Source of the DNA: Pempheris klunzingeri
Lineage: Eukaryota > Chordata > Actinopteri > Acropomatiformes > Pempheridae
DNA: 64,000 bases
Direction of reading: 5' to 3'
Assembly: GCF_042242105.1 (NCBI RefSeq)
Contig: NC_092029.1
Span: 22,142,885 to 22,206,884, forward strand
Shown piece by piece: positions 37,801-50,970 of this stretch. Position numbers and translations under genes: made by a program. The notes under the pieces are model-generated. The model was not told where the DNA came from, did no database searches, and was given only the letters and a program-made list of their open reading frames with translations. Positions within the stretch are counted from its first letter, which is position 1, and each line of letters opens with the position of its first letter.

Positions 37801-39275
37801 TGTTTGCAATATGGGTGAGCTATACTCAGCACTGAAGCTGCTGCTCTCTGTACATGCTACTCACATGTCGCCGCCGTGGAGACAGTGTTTACTAGCAGCC
37901 ACATGACGAGCTGATGGGGTCTCAAAGAGTCTGGTGTCCTCCAGTGGTCACAAATCACTGAATACTAGTTTAACTCAGACGTTATTCTGATATTCTGTGA
38001 AGTGTTTTACATGCACTGCACAGGAAAAGAAGTGACTGTTGATGACCAAATGAACAAAAATGAATTGTTCATGTTTCATTACAGCCCAAATTAAAATTCA
38101 GTAATAGTCTGGATTAGAGGCCACGATGTACAGTGTAATTCTCATTTTACAGTGTACCAGTACAATATGCACTGATATACACATGTGTGGGAACAACAAG
38201 GGGAGCAACAGGTGTCTCTTCTGTTAGTACGAGCTACAGTATGACCTACCGGGCAACAGCCTGCTGTTTGGGAGGAATTTACAGAGACGTTTCCCTGTAA
38301 GTATCCATACCCTTCCTAACATGAGCATGGGCGTCACGCATTTCAGTGTGTGGCAGCTGACACTGTTTCCATGGAGCTGTTTTTGAGAGACGCTACAGAG
38401 ATGTTTTGTACTGACAGTTCTGTCTGTCGCTCTGCTCGCTCTTGGATGCAGGTTGAAATAGTCTGAAGTTTCCGTTAGAAAAGATGTGCTGAATTTATTA
38501 AAGCGTTGTTTCATGCTTTAATTTTGATATCATGACTCTCGATAAAGTGGAAATGGCTACAGTGTTCATGTCCTTAACTGTCTCATCACCTGCCTCATGA
38601 TAAATCCTGTGCTCCATAAAAACACTGAACAGCACTCTGCAACACTCTTGTTGCAGCCCCATACTCCCCCAAACCTCCAGCTCTGTTGCTCAGTGATGGT
38701 CATACTGTACTGTATGTACTGTAATGAGAGAAAAGGTGCCAGCAGCAGAAATTCTTCAGCACATTCTTCCCCTTCTTGTTCCCTTACATGTGTGTGGCAG
38801 TATGTACAGTATGGGGACACTGTCAGTGCAACACTGGGACACTGGGACACTGGGTTTTGGGAAGACTCTGCAGTGTTATGGGGTTTAATGAACATTGCAG
38901 CCTCTGGGTTGACAGCCCAGCTTTAGAGCATAAGTCTAAACGTAAGTAACCCTTCTTCCAATCAAATATCAACTGACAGTAGCAAATAATTAGGTTGTGT
39001 CAATCATTCTTTGTCATTTAAAATGAGAATTAGTCTTCAGTCTATATTTAATAATATATTGAATAATAATATGTATTTAGAATGTTATTCATATTTCATA
39101 TTTTACATTCCAAAATTGTGTGGAGCAGAGAATTGTTCAATCTGAATTAAGACGTTACAAAATGAAGAATGGAGTCTGTTTCTTTATGTTCCATAAACTG
39201 GGATGTGAGTTGATATTTCAGAAGGTGTGAAGTGACTCCAGGTGTGACGGCTCCATTTGCTAGTTTGCATTTATG
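34871..39275. other. unassigned sequence, including likely DDHD1 3' UTR
   Basis: The right-hand part immediately downstream of the DDHD1 stop codon is expected to hold its 3' UTR. A candidate minus-strand AATAAA lies near 38,489-38,484, but many AT-rich alternatives exist. A short GGGACACTG repeat occurs near 38,814-38,853. No other gene or repeat family is recognised, and open frames have no motifs. Confidence 0.4.
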
Positions 39276-42117
39276 TTATGAGGTGTCTGGGTTGTCCTCT
39301 GCAGGTTCAGGTGGCTCTTGTGGTCTGTACATGAAGGTGAGAAGGAATAAAGCCACATCATAAGAACACCAATAGGCCGTGTGTGAGGTTACTGCTGACC
39401 AGTAGCGGCTCTCCACCAAACCCTCCCGCAGCTCAAAGTCAATGCGTCTCTCCAGTTCCACTGCAAGACAGGAAATGACAGATCAGTACCCAGTGGCACA
39501 AAGATGATGGTCATTCTGAGAGTTCTGGTGGTCATGTTGTCATGTTAATGTCCGTGTATGTTTCTGAACAGTTCTTAACATGACTGACACTGGCAATTAA
39601 CAGTATGCAAGTATGTTAGGATCTAGACTCAGATCGTATAGAGCTGCTTTCTCCTCACAGGAGCAGTGCCTTGTGCTGAAATTGGACTTCAAATATTGAG
39701 ACTGACAGAACAGTATGACATATCAACACAAAGCATGTTCATTAAACTACACAGTCGGAAAAATCTGCCTCACACTTAACTCTCCACAGAAAAGTCTGTG
39801 TGACATTGTGTGATGTGACAGGTCCACTGATAAAAGTCTGCCAGGGTTTGTTGATGGGGGTGGGGGCAGAGAGATGTTGACAAAAATGACTTCTCGTGTC
39901 CAGCTGCAGGTAAAGTTTCTCATCAAAAGCACAGTACTTACACGAGGTGCTGTCCATGACAGCTGAGGTGGACTGGGACATGGCAGACTCCACCTCCCTC
40001 CTCTCCTCCTCTATGTCTTTGTCCTTCTCTTCGCTCTCAGTCACCGACGCTCCTTCCTCTCCTGATGTCACGTTGTCCACCTCAGAGGCTCCACCCTCAG
40101 AGTCTGACGGCTCCTCTTCCACTCCGCCCACCTGGCCACTGGAGCGGGAAAAGCGGGAAAACAGGATTCCCCCGATACCCTTTCCGAGGCTTGCAGCACC
40201 TGAGGGGCGTTAAGATTCATGCAACACATCATTTGTTAATTTCAAGTATCAATTCACAGAGTGAGCATTCCTGTGGAGGCTGCAGGGCCGACTGAGCCCT
40301 CTGGCAGGCAACACCTCTCTCTCACCCTGACCTATTGTATGGTGGCATGACCTGATCTTCAGATCATGAGGCCAGCAAGAAGATGATTTTCATCTGCTAT
40401 TAAATTACTCTAAAAAGAAAAGCTCCCCCAAACAAATCACCACCTTATTGTGGTAGGGGGTTGTGTGCCCCTGTGACCCTGGAAGCTGTATTGTCAGGGG
40501 TAACAGCCCCTGGTAGGCTCCTCCCAAGGCAAGGTTCTAGGAGAGATAGTTAGAGCAATTAAAAAAAAAAACCCTATATGAAGCGGGCTTATATGGACGT
40601 GGAATGTCACCTCTCTGGTGGGGAAGGAGCTGGATCTGGTGTGGGAGGTTCACATCTATGCACAGCGCCCGATCTGGATACGGCGGCTCAGGAAGGTAAA
40701 ACAGGACTTGGCTCAGGCTGTGTTAAGCAGGGGGTGATAGCTGCTGACCCAGACTGGGGATATCGTCGGGAGGTGGTATCAACACTTTAAGGAACTCCTG
40801 AACCTGACCAACAAGTCCTCTGTGGAGGAAGCAGAGTCTATCCCTGGTCGAGGTATCCGTGGTAAGTAAGAAGCTTCTCGGTGACAAGGCGAGGAGATTC
40901 GCCCTGAAATGCTGAAGGCTCTGGACATTGTTGGGCTGTCTTGGCTGACACACCATTTGAGTGTTGCATGGAGGTCGGGGACAGTACCTGTAGAATGGCA
41001 GACGGGGGTGGTGGTCCCCATTTTCAAAAAGGGGGACTGGAAGGTGTGCTCCAATCATCAGGGTATCACACTGCTCAGCCTCCCTGGGAAGGTTTACTGC
41101 AGGGAGCTGGAAAGAGGCTCTGAATGATGAATGATGTTGAACTTCAGATTCCAGAGGAACAATGTAGATTCCGTCCTGGTCATGGAACAGTGGACCACTT
41201 CTTTACCCCTGTGGTGTTGATGGATGGTTCATGGGAGTCTGACCATCCAGTCTGCGTGTGTTTTGTAGACTTCGAGCACTGGGGAAACATGGGGTCCCGA
41301 TTCCGGTGCAACCAGCTATCCAGTCCCTATATTACCAAAGTGAGAGCTGTGAGAGCACATTCTCAGTGGGTGCTGGACTCCGCCAAGGCCGTCCCTTTCT
41401 CTCCAAGATCCTTTAGAAAGTAGTAGCCAATCAGCTGTTTAATCTTCTAATTACCAATAGTCTATTTTGAGGACTTTCAGTCAGGTTTCACTCCCATGAT
41501 GCACTGGGCTCCTCTCTCCTCCTCTTCCTCTCCATCCTTCTGCTCCATGTCTCTTTAATGTCTGTTACTAACTTGCTATCTTCCCCGGAGCCTTTCTGTG
41601 CTTCTCTCATCCCTCAGGTTCCTGTGGATCCTGGTCCTGGTTCTCCTGCTGTGGTTCTCAGGTTCCTGTGGATCCTGGTCCTGGTTCTCCTGCTGTGGTT
41701 CTCTAGTTCCTGTGGATCCTGGTCCTGGTTCTCCTGCTGTGGTTCTCAGGTTCCTGTGAATCCTGGTCCTGGTTCTCCTGCTGTGGTTCTCAGGTTCCTG
41801 TGGATCCTGGTTCTCCTGCTGTGGTTCTCTGGTTCCTGTGGATCCTGGTCCTGGTTCTTCTGCTGTGGTTCTCTGGTTCCTGTGGATCCTGGTCCTGGTT
41901 CTCCTGCTGTGGTTCTCTGGCTTCATGAATCACTGCTGAGGATCGTCAACCACCGACACTTTTTACAGATATTAGTCCTGTTATTATTATTCAGATATGA
42001 ACTATTGTCAGTGCTATAGTTACTGTTAGTATTTTGGTTGCTGTTTGTTTTGTCTCTCTCTCTCTCTCTTCTGAGCCGCTCTTTATAGAAAGCGTCTTGA
42101 GACCTGAATTGGCACTA

Positions 42118-42196
<79 letters not shown>

Positions 42197-45100
42197 ATTG
42201 ATACCTATTAACTGTATAATGATTGAAAGTAAAGCCGCTGCTCCTCTGTGTCGTAAGGTCAGGATGCCTCCTCTTGTAGGTCTTCAGTACGTCTGGCTGG
42301 GAGAAGATCCAGGGAAAGAACCAGAACTCAGTGAGGAATTATATATCCCATCTGACAGGGAGTGGCTCAGGATCCCAGAGAAGAGCTGGAAAGCGTTGCT
42401 TGGGAGAAGGACATCTGGGGCGCACTGCTTAGCAGCATCCATCCAAGAAAATGGATGGATGGATGGATGGATGGATGGAAAGAGGTGGTCAAAGCAAGAA
42501 ACTAAATCTGACATTAAAGGAATAGTATGATATTTTGGAAAACTTGGAGACTTGTATTATAGGATTGGATGATGGATATGCCTCTCATGCCAGTATGGTG
42601 AATATGAAGCTGATTAGCTTAGCTTAGCACAAACACTGGAAGGGGGAAACACCAAGACTTACTTTGACATGTGTCTGACATGTAGAAAACACAGCTAGTA
42701 GTAATAGTAACAATGACTCACATCTACTGAATAAAATAAAACACCCGTCATCAGTTTATAATGTCCTATAACATGCTTTTAGTGTCCACTCTCCATCTGA
42801 GAGGTCTCCAACCTAACATCACGTGAGTCCAGGAGACTGGAGCTAATTGCTTCTATTGATTTGTTTAGACCATTCTTACTGCTTGCATTGCTACAATATC
42901 AGCAGTGCAAGCAGCTCCTATTTCCTTCAGGTCAGATCAGGTCCACAGTGAATACGTGGCTGCCATGACTGAAAGGGCAGATTTTCAGTCAGGTTTCACG
43001 TCCATCGCAAGTCTTTTCCTGTTTTTATATTTCCTAAATTGGTTCTTAACCATGAGAACAAAAACACCACTTATATTATGTTCTACTGGATCCAACATCC
43101 ATGCAGCCATACCCCTCCCTGTGTGCTCACCCATGATGCTGGCCTTTCCCAGGCTGGTGATGGATTCTCCATAGTGCCGTCGGGCCTGGGGTGGAGAGGT
43201 GCAAGGGCTGGGGATGCTCTCTGAGTCTGAGACAGATGCAGTCTCCTTCTGCAGGTTGAGCAGTGTGGGCCGGATCTGATCGTATGGTGTCGGGCTGACA
43301 GTGTTATACCTGCACATCACATCGACATCAACCGCAGCTCATTAAAACATCCTCATCCTCAAGTGGACATTCATCTTCAGTCATAGCTGGGTTATTTAAT
43401 AACAGACAGACTGTCACACGATAATTATTACTTTTTAAAGCTTATTAGTGTTTATTAGAGTAAAACCATTCTTATTTCACAAATAACAGATGAGAAGGGA
43501 GGGAGAGACAGAAACATAAGGTGAACTGATTCTCTTGATCACAGCATCTACTACTTTGGTAAGTTCACAGGAGAATTCATTAATATCCAACATATTATCT
43601 GCCATATACATGACTTGTCTTACCAGTGAATCTGAACGGGTGCAATGTTACTGTAGTGCTTTAAGATAAGAGGCTCCAACCTGTATGCCTGAAACAAACA
43701 AACACAGATGCTTTAGCATACAGGGGTGCTCACATCACTTCTTAGATTATTTCAATGTAACTGCCTGTTCTATTCAGTTGTGTAATACAGTGACAACACC
43801 ACTATATAACATGTTTGTAACAAGCCATAAACCACCCCTTTAAATCTGACAAAAGGCTGGTCATAAAAGTGGGTGATGACTGGTGAAGCAGGATAGTGAC
43901 AGACTCAGTTGTGGGTTCTGTAGCTCACCACGGGGTCTGTGGGATGGAATATGTTGAAGAGGCGTTTGCAGATAGACGTGGGGAGGATGTGGTCCTGCAC
44001 AACATTGTTTCCAGGCCGGATTCCTCGCAACGCCAAGAAAACAGCCAGAGGAGAGCCCATGCAGAAGAAATTTTCTACCTGCAACATTGAGTACAGGGTC
44101 AATACCACGTGAGAGAATAAGAGACAGCCCCCCCCATTCACATCCACATCAGTGAGTCTGCAATCTATATGACTGCAACTCCTCCAGCTGATTCTTCACT
44201 CAACTCCACTAAATGTGAGCTGAATCAAATGAAACCAGTCTGCAAAGTCTGCATCACTGTGCCACGCTTTTAAACTGGCTGCAGGGGACACCTACTGTTC
44301 ACCATTTTAAATGAATGTGCTGGCTACTCAGTATCAGCCTGTATCTGAAATGAGTAACTATAGCAACAGGGCAAAGTCAAAGCCTCTGTTTACAATTTAT
44401 TGAAATATGTTAACAAGCTAACTTATTTCCAACAGTGAGTGTCTTCTTTCAGGTCCTCATCCTCTGAACACATCAGGATGGAGACTGTAACACACAAGCT
44501 GCAGGAAGTACACTGCCCCTCTGACCTCACTCAGACTGTGGATCACATTCGCCATTCAACTCAAGTAGATCAAGCACCAACAAGAAGGAAGTTGGATTTC
44601 TAAAAATGATGGTTCTGGAATGTGATTGCCCCAAGTTTTATTAGGAACTCAAACTTTGAGTAGTTTTCTCGTAAGAGGTTCAAATATTTTGACCTCCAAG
44701 TTGTATGCAATGCAGAATCATAACATTTGTAGTTTTAATCTGAATATTTGTAGTTTGAATCAGAAGGGTTAGTAGTTTTAATGCAGTTCAATGATTCAAA
44801 GATCAGATTCAAAGGGTTTGTCCTTGTAATATTGTAGCTCGGTCACATGTAGGTAGACAGGTCACTGCTGAGAGATACAGAACAGTCCAACACTTGTCAG
44901 CTTTACCTGGAATTTTAAGGCTGGCACTGCAACACAAGATGAGGTCTGCAGACCCTGGAACTGATCCTCCAAGTCCCTCAACCTGGGATGATGAATAACA
45001 TACAGAGATTAAAGTGACTCAAAGAGATGATAGTGACATACTTGTTCGGCAGTCTTATATTAAAAGGGACATATTTTCCTAAAACCTTATGCAAGAAGGA

Positions 45101-48100
45101 GAGTAGACTCTAATCAAATCAAATGAAATCAAAATGTTACTTAATTATCAAAAAGAGAAACTCGTTTGATCATTGAGGTGCGACTCCCTGCAACCAACTA
45201 TTTTTTGCTAGTTTGGTGACCCCAAAGTCACGTAGTGTAAATCTGAAGGGTTCGGTGTAGAAGAGGAATACGTAGTCAGCAGGTGATACACAACTATAAG
45301 GATGTAAGACCAAGGTTTTAATTATAGGACAAAATTCAGGAAGAGATACTGTGCACTTGAAAACTTAAAACCCCTGGTACAAATGCCAGGCCCCTAGTAA
45401 AGAGTCTCAGAATGTTTCTACACCAGGATCAGTATTATCAATATCAATATAAAATTGCTATCTTTCACCATAAAGAAATATTCTAAAGTGCAGCAGTTTC
45501 TCTCTTCAGCAGACACTGAGAGACTCCCTTACCACTGATAAGCTTCATTACTGCAATGGTCTACTTTAAGCTACAGGTGTGCTGATGTGTGCTGACCAAC
45601 ACCACACACCTGTCTCACAGTCCTGTCACTGTTTGCTTGTCAGTTTTAGAATAGATGAGATCAGCCCCCATCTCTGTACTCCACCCTTGCGTCATGCCCC
45701 CGCCTCTTTTGGGTGAGCGGCTCCTCTAATTGAGCTGGTGGTAAATTCAAATTCAATTTAATAGCATGAAATAAGAACACTGCAACGCTTTTTTAGCTCT
45801 CAGGAGCCCAAATCCTACTCCAGTCAGGGAAACGGCCATGTCATGCTGTTGCTGTCGTTCTATAGATGAAAATAACAAAATAGGGCTTGATGAGTGGCCT
45901 TTCAGTCTCCCAGAAGCCACAGGCGTGTATTGCTGAAACAGTTTGTAATGAACAATAAAGAGTATTACTTAATGTAATATGTGACGATTCAAGTCCATAT
46001 AGTGTCATGATGATGGAATAAATGTAGCATTTAGACACACTTGGAATTTGGATTATTATGTTGATAGTCAGGATCTAAAATGTCTTCAGGGACCAGGCAG
46101 ATGAGGCTGTTTTACTTGGTATGTGTTTCAATAAACCAGGGGAGAAGCCAGCATGCAGCAGTCAGTGCTAACACCCTAACGTTAGCTGTAATGTAACAGT
46201 CATTTGAGTCGCGAAAAAGAATGAAGCGGCTTTTTGACACGCTGCTACTAGTTTTCCTGATGCATTTACAGCGCCTGTGTTCAGCCGGAGGAGGCTGTGG
46301 TCGTTCTGGCGGCAGTGACGTGACATGTGCTGGCTCTCATGTATAGATTCTAAGGTCCTTTTATGGTTGTTAAAATCATTCAGTGGAGTAGCGAGTAGAG
46401 TTTTTGTATTGTTGTATCAGTATTGTATTGGTAAGCACATTGTGTTGCAATTGATTTGATTTGATTTGATTTGATTTGATTTGATTTGATTTGATTTGAT
46501 GTGATTTGATTTGATTTGATTTGATTTGATTTGATGTGATGGGAATAAGGGTTACATTCTGGCTGGTCTGACCGTTTGAGTGAAAGTGATGGAGTATGGT
46601 TTTTCATCCACAGCCAGGTTCAGAAAAGGTGCCCTACTGGTAAATATGACCTCGGCAATAGAAAGTGTACAGGGACTGGCACATTTCAGGTCGACTTTAT
46701 GCCACACCAGATGTGGAGTTTAACCCCACCTGTTCCTGAACAACAACCGGTGCAGTACCTGAGGTGTGTGAGCCTCAGCTGCTCCTGAAGGTAGCGCTCC
46801 TCATCGCTCGGCCAGCGGACCTTCGTCTCCTCCGGGTCCGGTGCTTCTTGATGATGAAAGCGCACAGGGTCCCAGCCCGTCATAATGTCAAAGGTGATGA
46901 CGCAGCCCAACGAGTGTGACACTATGGACACCTTCCCATTTTTCTCAAAGTCTGGATTCCGTGAGCAGAAGAGTGAGTACAGACGATTGAGCTCCAGAGT
47001 CAAACCCCTGGTGATCTATGCACACACACGGACACACAACAACACACACAGAGAGGTTTGTGAGGTACAAGCCTCTGATGCTACTTTTAACAGCTTCAAT
47101 GAGATTGTTAGATTAGTTTATGTTTGATGCTCCATAGTCTTGATGAATTATTTCACAGTGAGGCAGTTGAGCATAATTTAGTGTTATACATTCATGTTGG
47201 ATTAAAACACTTTAAGATTTAGGTGTGAGTGAGCAGAGTTGGTCCAGACTCATGTGATAAACGCTCCCAAACCGCCAGAGGGGTGTCAAAGTGTAGCAGC
47301 ACAGCTGTGAGGAGACAGAATGAGGCTGGATGTGTGTCTGTAAGACACATCTGTAGTCACCTCGTCTCTGTACAGAGGGCTGGTGTAGTACATGATGTCC
47401 ATGGCACTGCTGTTCAGCATGTCTCTGAGACCTCGCACTTTGTCTGGGGTGATGGAGTCCACCGTGTCTGCAAGGAGGACATACAAGCACATCCCACAGG
47501 AAAAAGGCTTTTTTATACTCTTTCATACCCTGATGACTCTGATCTAAACACATATCTTACTGTGACCATGATGTTCATGATGACTTTTCATAGTCACAGA
47601 CTTGTGACCTCTGGCCACTCAGAATGTCACCTTACACAACCTTTTAGTCCATGACAAGGTATCGCAAAGACCTAAGGACCAACTTTCAGTGAAAACAGGG
47701 GTGGGTATTCATGGTCCCCAGAGGCTGTACCAGTGTCTCTTTCTCTAACCCAGTGGCTCCCGACCCTGGCCCTGGGGGCTCACTGCCCTGCATGCTGCCC
47801 TGCTCAGACAGCCAACCCTCACCCTTCCCACTTTCACCCACACATCATAAAATCTGCTGATAAAACTCCTCCTGCCCCCAAGGGGGTAAACCCAGTGAGC
47901 CTTTTCCTGACCACTTAGTTCAGAGAGACATCCAACACTTTTGGACACCTCCCAGCAGGCATGGCTTGTTTTCCAGCAGCTGAACACCAGTGTTTCCTGC
48001 CAACAGTTACACTGTGGACAGAACATGTAACGTTTATGTGTTACATAGTGGTAACCATGGTTACCATGTCATTGGTCTGGCTTTACCTAATACTGAATGA

Positions 48101-49930
48101 ATCAGATGTGAGCCTGCTGTTTTCAAAGGTGGTAAGACGGGTCAGTACAGAATACTGTAAGTAGGCTTTTTACCTGCCAGTCACTGTCACAGACCCTGGC
48201 AGACCATAATGCCACTGCACACCTCCTGTGGAGAGACAGCTTTGTGTTGTTGATGTACCATACCTCCATCCAGAGCCAGTTTTGACCTCCACTCCACAGG
48301 AAGGAACTCTACATGCTCTGTGGTGCGATCAGAAAAGTGCTTCTCCTCCATCTTTCTCGCAGCGTCTCTCATCCTGCACACAAAACAAAGCAATGACTTC
48401 AGGGATTATTCTCATTCTTTTTTCCATTCTCTGTGCTCCCACTGTGTCTCACATGCTGGTGTTCCTGATGATGCGGCCCTGGTCCATCTTCTGGCCAATG
48501 CCGTGCACCACAAAGACGATGTGTGTTGTTTCAGGTGGTGTGTCCTCAGGTGCCGCCTCCTCCATATAACCCCGATGGAGACGTGTGCCACTGCTGGATG
48601 CTGGCGACATGAGAGGGATAGTCACTACCTTAGCTGATGTGTTTCACAGCAGTGAGTCTGTCTTTAGATTTCTGACACTGTCAGCTAAGAACTTCTAGAC
48701 TGCTGTGGTCAAACCATTTTAACGACAAGGCAAATGTTACCTTCTTTCTGAAACTCAACATCACCAAGCTAACCATGTCACATGTTCATATATGGCCCTG
48801 ATTTTCAGATTGCCCATTTATGCTGGTCATACTGCACGGAGCAGTGAGAGGGCACCATAGACGTTGAAAGTTGTAACCTACAAAATGTAGTAACACTTAC
48901 AGTACTGTGCAAAAGTCTTAGGCCAGTGTGAAGAAATGCTGTAAAGTAAGAATGCTTTCAAAAATATAAAATTTCAATGTTTCTTTTTAACGATTTACAA
49001 AGTGCAAAGTGAGCGAACAGAAGGAAAATTCAAATCAAATCAATATTTGGTGTGACCACCCTTTCTAGGTACACTTGCACAAAGTCAGGGATTTTGTAGC
49101 ATCATAGTCAGGTGTGTGATTAACCAGTTATACCAAACAGGTGCTGATGACCATCTATTTCATATGAAGGCTTCATTAACTGAAACACAAACAGCTGTAG
49201 GAGGATTAAAACTGGGGGAGGAACAGCCAAACATGGCCATGAGACTCAACTATGTATGAAAACAGGAAATGGGGAGCAGGAACATGGCAGCAGGTGCTCT
49301 GGACCGATGAGTCAAACTTTGAAATATTTGGCTGCAGCAGAAGGCCGATTGTTCACTGAAGGGCTGGAGAGCAGATCAATACTGTGAGTGTCTGCAGACA
49401 GCAGTGAAGCTGCTAGAGGCTCCTTATAAGTCTGGGGTGAGATGGGAGCCCTTATTTTCTGTTGATGCTATCTTGTTGCCATATTTCATACCTTCTAGTG
49501 TAAAGGTGTATTTCTGTCTATGCAAAAAAGACTATGTATCTTTTAAGTTGCCTCTTTACTCCACTTTTCTTCCTGCTTCAAATAAACACTGGCTGTGTTC
49601 AGAATCACACTCTAATGAACTATTCATCTTGAAATGATGTCTACTTGACTGTGTTTCAGCTGTATAAGGATTCATTTCTAAGTATGTAGCGTGAATGTAC
49701 TCATCATACTGAACTGTACAGTTCTAACAGCACAGTGTGGCTGCTGAGAGGCTGGTTGGATACAATTATTAAGAATGATGGCAAATAGTGATACGTGGAT
49801 CATGTACACAGAAATCATCCACCAACAGCCAACAGAATGGATCCTTTGGTCAAATGTAGCCCCCTCCACCGTCCCTGTAGGGTGGATTTCTTCTGAAATT
49901 ATGTTAAGCAGAGCAGCAGCTCAGTCTGGG

Positions 49931-49989
<59 letters not shown>

Positions 49990-50911
49990 AACTTTTGGAT
50001 GTAATTACCATTAGATCCTGACTGATCCTGTCTGCGTGTCTGGAGATTTAAATAATCCATAATTTTAAGGTGCTTCGTGTGTAAATGTGCACAGCATCTC
50101 TTTAATGGGGAGGCGTGCTGATTGTTTCTGATGGAGGGGGGGGGGGGGTCGCTGCAGGTTTAATATCTTCCTCATTAGTGACGTGTTATTTCATCCACAC
50201 TCAACCATCCACTGTTAATCAGTATGTTAAATCCTGAGGATGCAGTGTCTGTGCATCAGGCGCTGCTCAGCATGTTGCTGTTGACTTTTCCAAACGTCAT
50301 TTTTCAGTGCTGTGAGCACCACAGACAACGTTTTTGTAATTTGTGCGAACTGAGTCTTTAATGCTGATGTTCAGCTCAGAAAGACTACATTCAACAACCA
50401 TCAGGCTTGTAGAGATAAAATGGCCGTACAAGAGAAAGCAGCAGTAAACCACGCTCCAATGGAAGCCATGTGTCAGATGTAAAATACATTCTGGAATATT
50501 CCTGTAAACTGACACGTTTGTTAAACTCTCCAATAAAAGGTCATTTTTAAAAACTGAAACTGCTCTCCTCCCCTTACCCACACCTCCCTGTCTGCACTAT
50601 AGTTTTGGTTCCCGGGGGCTAACTCCTGCTGTAGGAGACATGTCAGCACTGGTTAAACATCCCATCACATCTCCCCTCTTGTTTGTTTTTCCATGTACCT
50701 TTGGAGAAGCCCAGTTTCTGAGTGACGGTGCGTGCAATTTTGGAGGTGGTGGCGTCGCTGTACAGGTACACTTCGTCCACACTGTGCCAGTCCACGTGAC
50801 TCCTGCTCAGCTTTGCACTGTGGATGGCTGGGAGACACTCACTCAGTGATTAACAGCAAATGACACACTTCATCCAGCAAAATTAATTTAGCTTTCCCCA
50901 CAAGTGTGTGT

Positions 50912-50970
<59 letters not shown>

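Noticed and set aside
41576..41926. Minus-strand open frame of 116 residues with repeated RTRIHRN and EPQQEN segments
   Set aside because: It is a product of the 44-bp tandem repeat in the LINE 3' UTR; the frame cycles because 44 is not divisible by three.
42975..43000. FQSGF-coding stretch resembling an L2 reverse-transcriptase motif
   Set aside because: Only about 18 bp are shared with the LINE at 41,473 and the flanks do not match; treated as chance within a DDHD1 intron.
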